This document shows, piece after piece, positions 19,010-26,268 of a DNA stretch of 41,102 nucleotides (positions are counted from its first letter, which is position 1; the number at the start of each line of letters is the position of its first letter). Below the pieces are notes generated by a model. That model was given only the letters and a program-made list of their open reading frames with translations, was not told where the DNA came from and did not search any database. The stretch is from Zafaria cholistanensis (GTDB taxonomy: Bacteria; Actinomycetota; Actinomycetes; Actinomycetales; Micrococcaceae), in contig NZ_BKDJ01000019.1 of NCBI RefSeq assembly GCF_008580665.1, positions 1 to 41,102 of the forward strand. The letters are read 5' to 3'. Position numbers and translations under genes: made by a program.

Positions 19010-19682
19010 CACGTCCGGCGCCCAGCAGACCCAGGTCGGTTGCCTTCACGACCGCCTCAAGCTGGGAGTGGGCCCCCAGCTTGGCCAGGATGGCCTTGAC
19101 GTAGCCGCGGCAGGTGTTCGGGGAAATTCCCAGGACTCTGGAGCTGGCCTGGACGTCACTGCCCTGTGCCAGGAGCCGCAGCACTTCGCTCTCGCGCTGC
19201 GTCAGGACTACGGACGGCACTGCGGCCCGCTTGGCCCGGTTTCGGGAGTCGGCTAGCAGCGCGGGGTGGACCGTCATGCTTCCGGGACGCGCGTGGCGCA
19301 GCGTATCCAGCATGGCTGAGAGCGAGCCGTCCTTGGGCAGGAAGCCGCAGATGCCGATGGCGGCGGCGGCCTCCAACGCCTCCGGGGACGGGTCACCGGT
19401 AAGCATCACGATCCGGGTTTCCGGGGCGTGGGCCAGGATGCGGGCCGCCGCACGGAGCCCGTCCCCGTCGGGAAGGTGGTAGTCCATCACCACCAGGTCC
19501 GGGCGGAGTTCCCGGCACAAGCGGACCCCGTCCGCCACGGTGGCCGCAGTTCCCAGGCTCACCAGATCCGCTTCGCGCTCCAGCGCGCCCACCAAAAGTT
19601 CCGCGAAAATCGTGTGGTCGTCCACCACGATGATCCCCAAAGTCCGCGTCCCGCTCTGTAACTGCACATGACTCATGCTCAT
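18975..19682 (-). CDS. NarL/LuxR-type response regulator
   Basis: 235 residues. The receiver domain (about 14-130) has the acidic pair VVDD at 19-22, phospho-acceptor D67 in VVMDYHLPDGDG, a Thr in MLTGD, and Lys in FLPKDGS. A LuxR-type HTH follows (LTQRESEVLRLLAQGSDVQASSRVLGIS, split here by function). It ends with RDARDARDA, encoded by 9-bp repeats shared with the kinase gene. I chose the ATG at 19682 because GGGGGA lies 6 nt upstream; the frame is open to 19745. Likely targets are the adjacent oxidase/peptidase genes (inference from position). Confidence 0.92.
   Translation of the reverse strand: MSMSHVQLQSGTRTLGIIVVDDHTIFAELLVGALEREADLVSLGTAATVADGVRLCRELRPDLVVMDYHLPDGDGLRAAARILAHAPETRIVMLTGDPSPEALEAAAAIGICGFLPKDGSLSAMLDTLRHARPGSMTVHPALLADSRNRAKRAAVPSVVLTQRESEVLRLLAQGSDVQASSRVLGISPNTCRGYVKAILAKLGAHSQLEAVVKATDLGLLGAGRDARDARDARDA
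18980..19009. repeat. 9-bp tandem repeat coding in two genes at once
   Basis: Reading the minus strand, ATGCCCGAG repeats three times and then ATGCC begins a fourth. In the response regulator frame it gives RDARDARDA; in the kinase frame it gives MPEMPEMPEMP and offers four ATG codons. Confidence 0.9.
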
Positions 19683-19863
19683 GAGCTGTCCCCCATCATT
19701 CATGAATTGCCTAAGCCGTGCTTCCGTCCCCCCAGCCAGCTGCACGCGTACGCCTAGTATTCAGTTCCTTTGCCGGTTCGGCTATAGGTGGAGGGCCTAA
19801 TTCTGGGGATTGAAACGCGGGCGGGAGTTTGCCCGGGACTGGCGACTCCCCCCGATCCTGTGC

Positions 19864-19912
19864 AAAAGGCCCCGCCAACCGGCCATGGGGGTGACCGTTT
19901 GGCGGGGCTTTT
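19864..19912 (-). terminator. Bidirectional rho-independent terminator after the SARP gene
   Basis: GCCCCGCCAA (19869-19878) pairs with TTGGCGGGGC (19899-19908), flanked by AAAA on the left and TTTT on the right. On the minus strand it follows the SARP gene stop (19965) and ends in CCTTTTG. It separates that gene from the two-component genes. Confidence 0.85.
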
Positions 19913-19964
19913 GGTCCAGGGACTGGGGGACAATCCCTGGAGTCATGGGGGGCGCGGCGTCGGA

Positions 19965-20996
19965 TCAGACGGCCGCCAACGCCAGGCGCAGGTAACGCTG
20001 GACAATGTTTCCGGCCTCGGCCAGGCCCGCAGATTCCGCCGGCCCCCCGGACCGGCCCGGCCCGGTGCGCAGGGTTCCGGCGCTCCGGCTCCTGCCGCCG
20101 GCGACATGGCGGTGCAGGTCCAGCAGTGCCCCAAGGACCTGGCCGAACTCGTCCTCGCTCCCGGCCGTTGCCAGCAACATCCGTTCCTGGGCCTGCTGCA
20201 GGCCTGGCCCGGGGGCGCACCCGAGTTCGGCGGCCATGGCCCTCCGGCACCGCTCGTAGGCCTGGAGGCCCTCCACCGGGCGCCCCGCCTCTTCCAGGGC
20301 CAGGATCAGGATGGACCACGCGCTTTCGTTCAGCGGTTCCCCGGCCAAGACCACCTGTGCCAAGGCCGCGGCCTCGTCCAGCCGGCCAAGGCGGGCGGCG
20401 GACTCCGCGGCAAGGAGCCGCGCCGCGGTTACCCGGCTGGCATGGAACGTCCGCTCGTTCTCTGCCCAGTCGCTCAGCAGTTCGTCGCCAAGCAGCGGGG
20501 CCCCCGCCATATCCAGCGCCCTCCGCAGCAGCGGGTACGCCTCCGCAGGGGCAGCCTGCTCGGCCTTGCGCAGCAGCGCTTCAAAGCGGTCCAGGTCGAG
20601 GTCGACCATCGCGCGGTCCAGCCAGTAGCCACCGGTCGTGGTCTTCAGGGGCCCGGACTTGCCCAGGCCTGGCTGCAGGCTTCGGCGCAGGACGCTGACA
20701 TAGCTTTCCAGCGTGGGAACGGCCCCCTTCGGTGCCGCGTTGCCCCACAGCAGCTCGATGAGCCGGTTCTTGGAGACCGGCGTTCCCAATTGGAGCAGCA
20801 GAATCTCCAGGATCTGGCGGGATTTGGGTCCCCCAAGGTCGTGCGCCGTCAGGACGGTGTCCCCCCGCCGGACGACCAGTCCGCCGATGATCTCCACCGA
20901 TAACGCGGGCTGCCGCAGCCCTTCCTGCGGCGCGCTCCCCGATGCTGTCCCCACCGCTGCTGTCCCCGGCACAACAGCTGCCACCTGTGTCTCCAT
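19965..20996 (-). CDS. SARP/AfsR-type transcriptional activator with BTAD domain
   Basis: 343 residues. An OmpR-like winged helix spans about 37-120 (LGGPKSRQILEILLLQLG, VSKNRLIELLWG, LESYVSVLRRSL, GGYWLDR). A bacterial transcriptional activation domain covers about 125-275 (LDRFEALLRKAEQ, LNESAWSILILALEEAGR, ALQAYERCRRAMAAELG-like end). SARPs activate secondary-metabolite and other accessory operons. No ATPase domain is attached, so this is the small form. Start ATG at 20996 with GGGGAG 8 nt upstream. Its target is unknown; nearest candidates are the two-component and oxidase genes downstream and the divergent MBL hydrolase gene. Confidence 0.92.
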   Translation of the reverse strand: METQVAAVVPGTAAVGTASGSAPQEGLRQPALSVEIIGGLVVRRGDTVLTAHDLGGPKSRQILEILLLQLGTPVSKNRLIELLWGNAAPKGAVPTLESYVSVLRRSLQPGLGKSGPLKTTTGGYWLDRAMVDLDLDRFEALLRKAEQAAPAEAYPLLRRALDMAGAPLLGDELLSDWAENERTFHASRVTAARLLAAESAARLGRLDEAAALAQVVLAGEPLNESAWSILILALEEAGRPVEGLQAYERCRRAMAAELGCAPGPGLQQAQERMLLATAGSEDEFGQVLGALLDLHRHVAGGRSRSAGTLRTGPGRSGGPAESAGLAEAGNIVQRYLRLALAAV

Positions 20997-21131
20997 GGTG
21001 CGTCTCCCCTCAACGGATAGCCCCATCCTGTCGAGGGGCCGGGTGGCCGATAAGCCGCGTTTGGGGGGGTGCGCATCCCCAAAATGGACCCCCCCGGCCG
21101 GGTCCGTCTCCGGGGCTGCGGCGCACGCTCC

Positions 21132-21137
21132 TAGACT
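21132..21137 (+). promoter_or_regulatory. -10 hexamer of the MBL hydrolase gene (leaderless)
   Basis: TAGACT, then the 6-nt spacer GGGTCC, then the ATG at 21144. Confidence 0.65.
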
Positions 21138-21143
21138 GGGTCC

Positions 21144-22025
21144 ATGACTGGCTCGATGCCCCCCGATCCTTCTTCCGAAGCGCCACGGCCGGCGAACGCG
21201 CCCGGTTCCGCCGGTGCGGTGGCGGTGTCCGCGTTCGCTTCGGTGCTCACCGCCCCGAACCCGGGACCGATGACCCTGGACGGCACCAACTCCTACGTGC
21301 TGCGTTTCCCCGGATGGGAATCGTGCGTCGTCGTCGATCCCGGGCCGGACCATGAGGGCCACCTGCGCGCCCTGGCCGCCGAGGGCCCGGTCGAACTGGT
21401 GCTGGTCACGCACTGGCACCGGGACCACACCGGGGGCATCGACCGGCTGGTCGAGCTGACCGGAGCCCCCGTTCGGGCCGCCCTGCCGGAGTACTGCCGG
21501 GGGGCGGATCCGCTCTTTGACGGAGAGGTCGTGCATGCGGCGGGCCTGGAGGCCAGGGTCGTGGCGGCCCCCGGGCACACCGCGGATTCGCTCTGCTTCT
21601 TCCTGCCCGAGGACGGCCCCCGCGGGGCGGTGCTGACCGGGGACACGGTGCTCGGCCGCGGCACCACCAGCCTGGGCTACCCCGACGGCACGCTGGCCGA
21701 CTTCTTCGCCACCCTGGACCGCCTGGAGGAGTTCGGTGCCGCCCCGGGCCTGTCCGCCCACGGACCGCTGGTCCCCGACCTGTCCGCCACTGTCCGCTCC
21801 TACCGGGCACACCGGCTGGAGCGCCTGGACCAGGTGCGGGCCGCGCTGGCCACGCTGGGAGGAACCGGCACCGGGGAGCCCCCGGTCTCCGCGGTGGCTG
21901 ACCTGGTCTACGCCGGCATCGAGGCCTCGAAGCGGCCCGCGGTCGAGCACGGCGTCGCGGCCCAACTGCACTACCTGCTGGGTTCCGGTGAGCTTCCCGG
22001 CCCCGGAGGGAAGCCCACCGGCTAG
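21144..22025 (+). CDS. Metallo-beta-lactamase-fold hydrolase (LACTB2/RNase-like)
   Basis: 293 residues. The MBL metal-binding motif is VTHWHRDHTGG (near 92-102), with further ligands in AAPGHTADS (near 150), LTGDTVLG (near 175) and the late SAHGP. The opening TAPNPGPMTLDGTNSYVL and the C-terminal helical segment are typical of LACTB2-type proteins, some of which are endoribonucleases and others hydrolases; the substrate is not readable. The N terminus to about residue 30 is low complexity. The leaderless start at 21144 is fixed by the promoter. Confidence 0.9.
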   Translation: MTGSMPPDPSSEAPRPANAPGSAGAVAVSAFASVLTAPNPGPMTLDGTNSYVLRFPGWESCVVVDPGPDHEGHLRALAAEGPVELVLVTHWHRDHTGGIDRLVELTGAPVRAALPEYCRGADPLFDGEVVHAAGLEARVVAAPGHTADSLCFFLPEDGPRGAVLTGDTVLGRGTTSLGYPDGTLADFFATLDRLEEFGAAPGLSAHGPLVPDLSATVRSYRAHRLERLDQVRAALATLGGTGTGEPPVSAVADLVYAGIEASKRPAVEHGVAAQLHYLLGSGELPGPGGKPTG

Positions 22026-22081
22026 TTTCCCCGCGCCGGTCCCTCAAGGGGAGCTCCGTCCCCGGCAGGCGGGCCACGGAT

Positions 22082-22087
22082 TAGGCT
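22082..22087 (+). promoter_or_regulatory. -10 hexamer of the shikimate-dehydrogenase-like gene (leaderless)
   Basis: TAGGCT, 7 nt before the ATG at 22095. Confidence 0.6.
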
Positions 22088-22094
22088 GGTAGGC

Positions 22095-22982
22095 ATGCCG
22101 ATCTTGAACAAGGACATGACCCTGTGCATTTCGCTGGCAGCGCGGCCCAGCAACAACGGCACACGGTTCCACAACCACCTGTACGGCCAGCTGGGACTGA
22201 ACTGGATCTACAAGGCCTTCGCGCCCGCGGACCTCGCCCAGGCGGTGGCCGGTATCCGGGGGCTCGGGATCCGCGGCGCGGCCGTCTCCATGCCCTACAA
22301 GGAGGCCGTGATCCCGCTGGTGGACCACCTGGCCCCGTCGGCCGCCGCCATCGGGTCGGTCAACACGATCGTCAATGATCAGGGCGTGCTGACCGCGCAC
22401 AACACGGACTACTCCGCCGTGACAAGCCTGCTGGCCAGCCGCGGGGTGCCTGCGGGACTCCGGGCTGCCGTCCGCGGTTCGGGCGGCATGGCCAAGGCCG
22501 TGGTCGCGGCGCTGCGCGACGCCGGCTTCCTCGACGTGACAGTGGTCGCCCGCAACGGGGAATCCGGCCGCGCCCTGGCCGGGCAGTACGGTTTCGGTTG
22601 GGCGCCCGAGTACGGCGGGGGCGCGGAACTGCTGGTCAACGCAACCCCCCTCGGCATGGCCGGCGGCGACGGGGCGGACCGGCTGCCTTTCACCCCGGAG
22701 CAGGTCCAGGCGGCGCGGGTGGTCATCGACGTGGTGGCCGTGCCCGCCGAAACGCCGCTGGTCCGCGCCGCGCGGGCGGCCGGAAAACAGGTTGTCACCG
22801 GGGCTGAGATCGGAACCCTGCAGGCCTTGGAGCAGTTTGTCCTGTACACCGGGACCACCCCGACGCCGGAGCAGGTGCGCGCCGCCGAGGAGTTCATGCG
22901 CTCGGAGCAGGAGGAGCCCGACGGACCGGCGGCGGGCACCCGGGCGCCCCGCACCCAGGACGGGGAGGCGCAGGCATGGTGA
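22095..22982 (+). CDS. Shikimate 5-dehydrogenase-like oxidoreductase (AroE-like subfamily)
   Basis: 295 residues of the AroE fold. The catalytic-type Lys is in AVSMPYKEAVIP (about residue 77) and the Asp in AHNTDYSAV (about 102). The nucleotide-binding loop is RGSGGMAKAV, then VNATPLGMAGG. The N terminus has RPSNNGTRFHNHLYGQLGLNWIYK instead of the Ser-x-Ser shikimate-binding motif of true AroE, so this is probably the AroE-like group with another substrate (possibly quinate or an amino derivative). The last 35 residues are a disordered tail. Its stop overlaps the next gene's ATG, so it is coupled to the flavin oxidase. Confidence 0.85.
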   Translation: MPILNKDMTLCISLAARPSNNGTRFHNHLYGQLGLNWIYKAFAPADLAQAVAGIRGLGIRGAAVSMPYKEAVIPLVDHLAPSAAAIGSVNTIVNDQGVLTAHNTDYSAVTSLLASRGVPAGLRAAVRGSGGMAKAVVAALRDAGFLDVTVVARNGESGRALAGQYGFGWAPEYGGGAELLVNATPLGMAGGDGADRLPFTPEQVQAARVVIDVVAVPAETPLVRAARAAGKQVVTGAEIGTLQALEQFVLYTGTTPTPEQVRAAEEFMRSEQEEPDGPAAGTRAPRTQDGEAQAW

Positions 22983-24085
22983 CCCCGATCGACGTCGTGG
23001 TGGTGGGCGGCGGAGCCATGGGTTCCGCCGCGGCATGGAACGTGGCGCGCAGGGGGCAGAGCGTTGCGCTGCTCGAACGGTTCGAGGCCGGCCACCACCT
23101 GGGCGCCTCCCACGGGGCCACCCGGAACTTCAACACCGCCTACCACCAGGCGGAGTACCTGGACCTGGTCACCGAGGCACGCGCCCTGTGGGACGTGCTG
23201 GCGGCCGAGACCGGCACCCAACTGCTCGACCTGGTGGGACTCGTCAACCACGGCCACCTGGAGCCGCTGCGGCACGTCCGCGAGGTACATGCCGCGCGCG
23301 GCATCCGCAGCACCTTCCTCTCCCCCGCCGAGGCGGCCGAGCGCTGGGCGGGGATGCGCTTCCGCAGCGAGGTCCTCTACGTCCCCGAGGCCGGCCGCGT
23401 GCGGGCAGCCGACGCGCTCGCCGCCCTGCGGACCTCGGCCGAGGCCCGGGGCGCCCGGTTCCACTATTCGACCCCCGTGCGGGAGATTACGGTGCTGGGC
23501 GAGGATTCCGTCGCCGTCCTCACCGACTCGGAGGAGTACCGTGCCCGGCGGGTGATCGTCACCGCGGGGGCATGGAGCCGTAAGCTCCTGGAGGGCCTCG
23601 TGCAGCTGCCCCGGCTGGTGGTCACCCAGGAGCAGCCGGCCCACTTCCGGGCCGTGGATCCGTCCCACGAATGGCCCAGCTTCAACCACCTTCCGGATCC
23701 GGGCACCGCCGCGGACTCGTACTGGTACAGCCCGGTCTACGGCATGCTGACCCCCGGCGAGGGGGTCAAGGCCGGCTGGCACGGCGTCGGGCCCGTCGTC
23801 GACCCGGACGCCCGGGACTTCGCCCCGGAGCCTGTCCAGCTCGAGGCCCTTCGCCGGTACGTGCGCGAATGGCTGCCGGGCCTGGATGCGGACGACTGCG
23901 CACCCATCAGCTGCACCTACACCTCCACCGAGTCCGAGGACTTCGTCCTGGATCGGGTAGGGCCGGTGGTTGTCGGCGCGGGATTTTCCGGCCACGGGTT
24001 CAAGTTCACGCCCGCGGTCGGCCGGGTCCTGGCCGACCTCGCCGACGGGACGCCCGCCCCTGCCCTTTTCTCCGCCACCCGGTAG
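22976..24085 (+). CDS. FAD-dependent N-methyl amino acid oxidase (SolA/monomeric sarcosine oxidase family)
   Basis: 369 residues. The FAD-binding Rossmann start is DVVVVGGGAMGSAAAWNVARR, followed by GASHGATRNFN, the MSOX/MTOX signature. A cysteine in APISCTYTSTESEDFVLDR (near residue 312) sits where this family attaches FAD covalently. The C-terminal GAGFSGHGFKFTPAVGR is also a family block. Relatives oxidatively demethylate sarcosine or N-methyltryptophan and make H2O2. The ATG at 22976 overlaps the upstream stop by 7 nt, so both genes share one message; a joint substrate pathway is inference. Confidence 0.92.
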   Translation: MVTPIDVVVVGGGAMGSAAAWNVARRGQSVALLERFEAGHHLGASHGATRNFNTAYHQAEYLDLVTEARALWDVLAAETGTQLLDLVGLVNHGHLEPLRHVREVHAARGIRSTFLSPAEAAERWAGMRFRSEVLYVPEAGRVRAADALAALRTSAEARGARFHYSTPVREITVLGEDSVAVLTDSEEYRARRVIVTAGAWSRKLLEGLVQLPRLVVTQEQPAHFRAVDPSHEWPSFNHLPDPGTAADSYWYSPVYGMLTPGEGVKAGWHGVGPVVDPDARDFAPEPVQLEALRRYVREWLPGLDADDCAPISCTYTSTESEDFVLDRVGPVVVGAGFSGHGFKFTPAVGRVLADLADGTPAPALFSATR

Positions 24086-24179
24086 CGGAAAGTGGGGGCT
24101 GCGCAGGACCCGGTGCCCGGGCCGGGCAGCCGGCACAGGCTTAACAAGGCACCCCACAGTGGACAACCCGTCCTCCACC

Positions 24180-24208
24180 TTGGTGGCCCGCGGGCACTTC
24201 GATAGGGT
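24180..24208 (+). promoter_or_regulatory. Promoter of the SDR gene (leaderless)
   Basis: TTGGTG (24180-24185), a 17-nt spacer, then TAGGGT (24203-24208), which ends 6 nt before the ATG at 24215. One of the few leaderless starts here with a recognisable -35. Confidence 0.6.
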
Positions 24209-24214
24209 CAGGGC

Positions 24215-25018
24215 ATGGCCAGCACTTCCGCGCATCCCGAGGCACATTTCACTCCCGAACCCGCGTACACGGCACTGATCACGGGAGGCACCTCGGGCTT
24301 GGGCGCGGAGTTCGCCCAGCAGCTGGCTGCCCGGGGGCACGGCCTGGTGCTGGTTGCCCGCGACCGGCGCCGCCTGGCCGACGTCGCCGCAGGACTGCGC
24401 GCCCGGTACGCGGTTCCCGTGGAGACCCTGGCCGCGGACCTGCTCGCCCCGGAGGGCGTTGCCGAGGTGGCCGGGCGCCTCGGGGATACGGCCAACCCGG
24501 TGAATATGCTGGTGAACAACGCCGGGCACGGGCTGGCCGGCAACTTTGCCGACAACGGGCTGCAGGAGGAGCTGGACCTGTTGCGCATCCACGCCGAAGT
24601 CCCCCTGGCGCTGGCGCACGCGGCCCTGCAGGCAATGGCGCAGACCGGGGGCGGGCGCATCGTGAACGTCGCCTCGGTGGCCGCCTTCACCCCCAACGGC
24701 ACGTACTCGGCCGCGAAGGCGCTGCTGGTGAACTTCAGCCGCTGGGCAAACGTCTTCTACCGCGACCGCCAGATTTCCGTCACGGCGCTCTGCCCGGGCT
24801 TGGTGCACAGCGAGTTCCATGACCGTATGGGCCTGGACAAGCGCAGCATTCCGAGCTGGATGTGGCTGACCGCGGACCATGTGGTGCGGGAAGGACTCAC
24901 CGACGCCAATGCCGGCAAGCCGGTATCCATTCCCTCGGCACGGTACAAGGCAATGGCCCTGGTGGCCCGGCTGGCTCCCGACACGGTGGTGGAGCGCCTG
25001 GTCCGGCGCAGCCGTTGA
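24215..25018 (+). CDS. Short-chain dehydrogenase/reductase
   Basis: 267 residues of a classical SDR. The cofactor loop is ITGGTSGLG (about 22-30) with VARDRRRL after strand 2, which favours NADP(H). NNAGHG is present. The catalytic Ser is in NVASVAAF, and Y-x-x-x-K is in TYSAAKALLV. The LCPGLVHSEFHDRM and AYKAMALVARLAP-like C terminus resembles the DltE/YqjQ-type SDRs. The substrate is unknown. A hairpin terminator follows, so it is the last gene of this block. Confidence 0.92.
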   Translation: MASTSAHPEAHFTPEPAYTALITGGTSGLGAEFAQQLAARGHGLVLVARDRRRLADVAAGLRARYAVPVETLAADLLAPEGVAEVAGRLGDTANPVNMLVNNAGHGLAGNFADNGLQEELDLLRIHAEVPLALAHAALQAMAQTGGGRIVNVASVAAFTPNGTYSAAKALLVNFSRWANVFYRDRQISVTALCPGLVHSEFHDRMGLDKRSIPSWMWLTADHVVREGLTDANAGKPVSIPSARYKAMALVARLAPDTVVERLVRRSR

Positions 25019-25102
25019 CGGAAGGGCCAGGAGCTTGGGCGACCTGGCCGCCCCGCCCCGCTCGACATGTGTCGTCATGCGAAGGCGCCACCATGGGCCC
25101 GG

Positions 25103-25135
25103 AAGGGCCCGGAAATCCGCGCTTCCCGGGCCCTT
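25103..25135 (+). terminator. Hairpin terminator after the SDR gene
   Basis: AAGGGCCCGG (25103-25112) pairs perfectly with CCGGGCCCTT (25126-25135), with a 13-nt loop. It closes the SDR unit ahead of the iron operon. Confidence 0.65.
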
Positions 25136-25178
25136 ATGCCTTTCGGGGCACAAAAGATGCGGCCGCGTGGATTTGCGC

Positions 25179-25197
25179 TTAGGTAAGGCTTGCCTAT
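25179..25197 (+). promoter_or_regulatory. DtxR/IdeR-type iron box
   Basis: TTAGGTAAGGCTTGCCTAT matches 15 of 19 positions of the actinobacterial DtxR/IdeR box (TTAGGTTAGGCTAACCTAA, from memory). It lies about 90 nt upstream of the siderophore-binding protein gene and covers the likely -10 (CTATAG). Iron-loaded DtxR/IdeR would repress the operon. Confidence 0.85.
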
Positions 25198-25221
25198 AGC
25201 GTGCCGAAAGGCCCTCGGGAT

Positions 25222-25271
25222 AGGAAACGGCTTTATTCCCTATTTCACGGGCATTCCATCCATCGTTTCCT
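25222..25271 (+). other. Inverted repeat in the leader of the siderophore operon
   Basis: AGGAAACG (25222-25229) and CGTTTCCT (25264-25271) are perfect inverted copies 34 nt apart. They fall between the iron box and the ribosome site at 25275-25278, so a leader hairpin could form just before the start. Confidence 0.5.
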
Positions 25272-25286
25272 CCCGGAGTTGTGACT

Positions 25287-26240
25287 GTGAAGACTTTCCT
25301 GCGTACCGTCCTCGGTAGCGCCGCCGCCGGCGCCACCCTGCTTGCCCTGACCGCCTGCAGCGGGGAGGCCGGAGCCTCCGCCGGTTCCTCCAACGCCGCC
25401 GGAGCGGGGATCACTGTGGAGCACGCCCAGGGAACCACCGAGAACGTCCCGGTCAATCCGGAAACCGTCTTCGTCTTCGATTTGGGCGTGCTGGACACCC
25501 TGGAGGCTTTGGGCCTTGAGGCCGACGGCGTGCCGGAGGCCCAGTACCCGCAGTCCCTCTCCAAGTACGCCAGCGGCGACTACACCAAGATCGGTTCCAT
25601 GAACGAGCCGGACTTCGAAGCCATCGCCGCCGGCGATCCGGACCTGATCATCATCTCCGGACGCACCGCGGCCGCCTACGGCGAACTGTCGCAGATCGCC
25701 CCGACGGTCGACCTGTCAGTGGATCCGGCGCAGCCGATGGAATCCTTCACCGAGCAGGCCACCACCGTGGGGCGGATTTTCGGCCAGGAGGAGGCCGTCG
25801 CCGGGAAGCTCAAGGAGATCGACGGGCAGATCGAAGCCACCAAGGCCAAGGCCGCCGGCGCCGGCAAGGGCCTGATCCTGCTGACCTCCGGCGGCGAGAC
25901 GACCGCCTACGGCGCCGGCTCCCGCTTCGGACTGATCCACGACGTCCTGGGCGTCCCAACCGCCGCGGACGTAAAGTCCGAGGGGCCCCACGGCGAGTCG
26001 GTCTCCTTCGAGTTCGTCAAGGAAACCAACCCCGACCTCCTGTTCGTGGTGGACCGCGACACCGCCGTCGGCACCGGAAGCGCGGCAGCCTCCGCCGTCC
26101 TGGACAACGAACTCGTCGCCTCCACCAACGCCGCCAGGAACGGCAAGATCGTCAGCCTGGACTCCTCCGCCTGGTACCTGGTGGGCTACGGCCTGAACAA
26201 CCTGCCGCACATGATCGGCGCGGTCGCGGACGCCCTCTAG
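25287..26240 (+). CDS. Siderophore-binding lipoprotein of an ABC transporter (CeuA/YclQ/FatB type)
   Basis: About 317 residues. A lipoprotein signal peptide ends in the lipobox LTAC (Cys near 24), then a Ser/Ala/Gly linker, then a class III periplasmic-binding fold (ENVPVNPETVFVFDLG, GDPDLIIISGR, YLVGYGLNNLPHMI). Relatives bind catecholate or petrobactin-like ferric siderophores outside the membrane. A GTG at 25281 is only 2 nt from GGAG; the GTG at 25287 has the right spacing (8 nt), so I prefer it. First gene of a four-gene operon behind an iron box. Confidence 0.93.
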   Translation: MKTFLRTVLGSAAAGATLLALTACSGEAGASAGSSNAAGAGITVEHAQGTTENVPVNPETVFVFDLGVLDTLEALGLEADGVPEAQYPQSLSKYASGDYTKIGSMNEPDFEAIAAGDPDLIIISGRTAAAYGELSQIAPTVDLSVDPAQPMESFTEQATTVGRIFGQEEAVAGKLKEIDGQIEATKAKAAGAGKGLILLTSGGETTAYGAGSRFGLIHDVLGVPTAADVKSEGPHGESVSFEFVKETNPDLLFVVDRDTAVGTGSAAASAVLDNELVASTNAARNGKIVSLDSSAWYLVGYGLNNLPHMIGAVADAL

Positions 26241-26268
26241 CGCACGCGGCACGTCCCGAACGCCACCC

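Noticed and set aside
22409-25564. Minus-strand open frame of 1051 codons over the AroE-like, SolA-like and SDR genes
   Set aside because: Antisense shadow crossing three well-supported plus-strand genes; no domain and no start signals.
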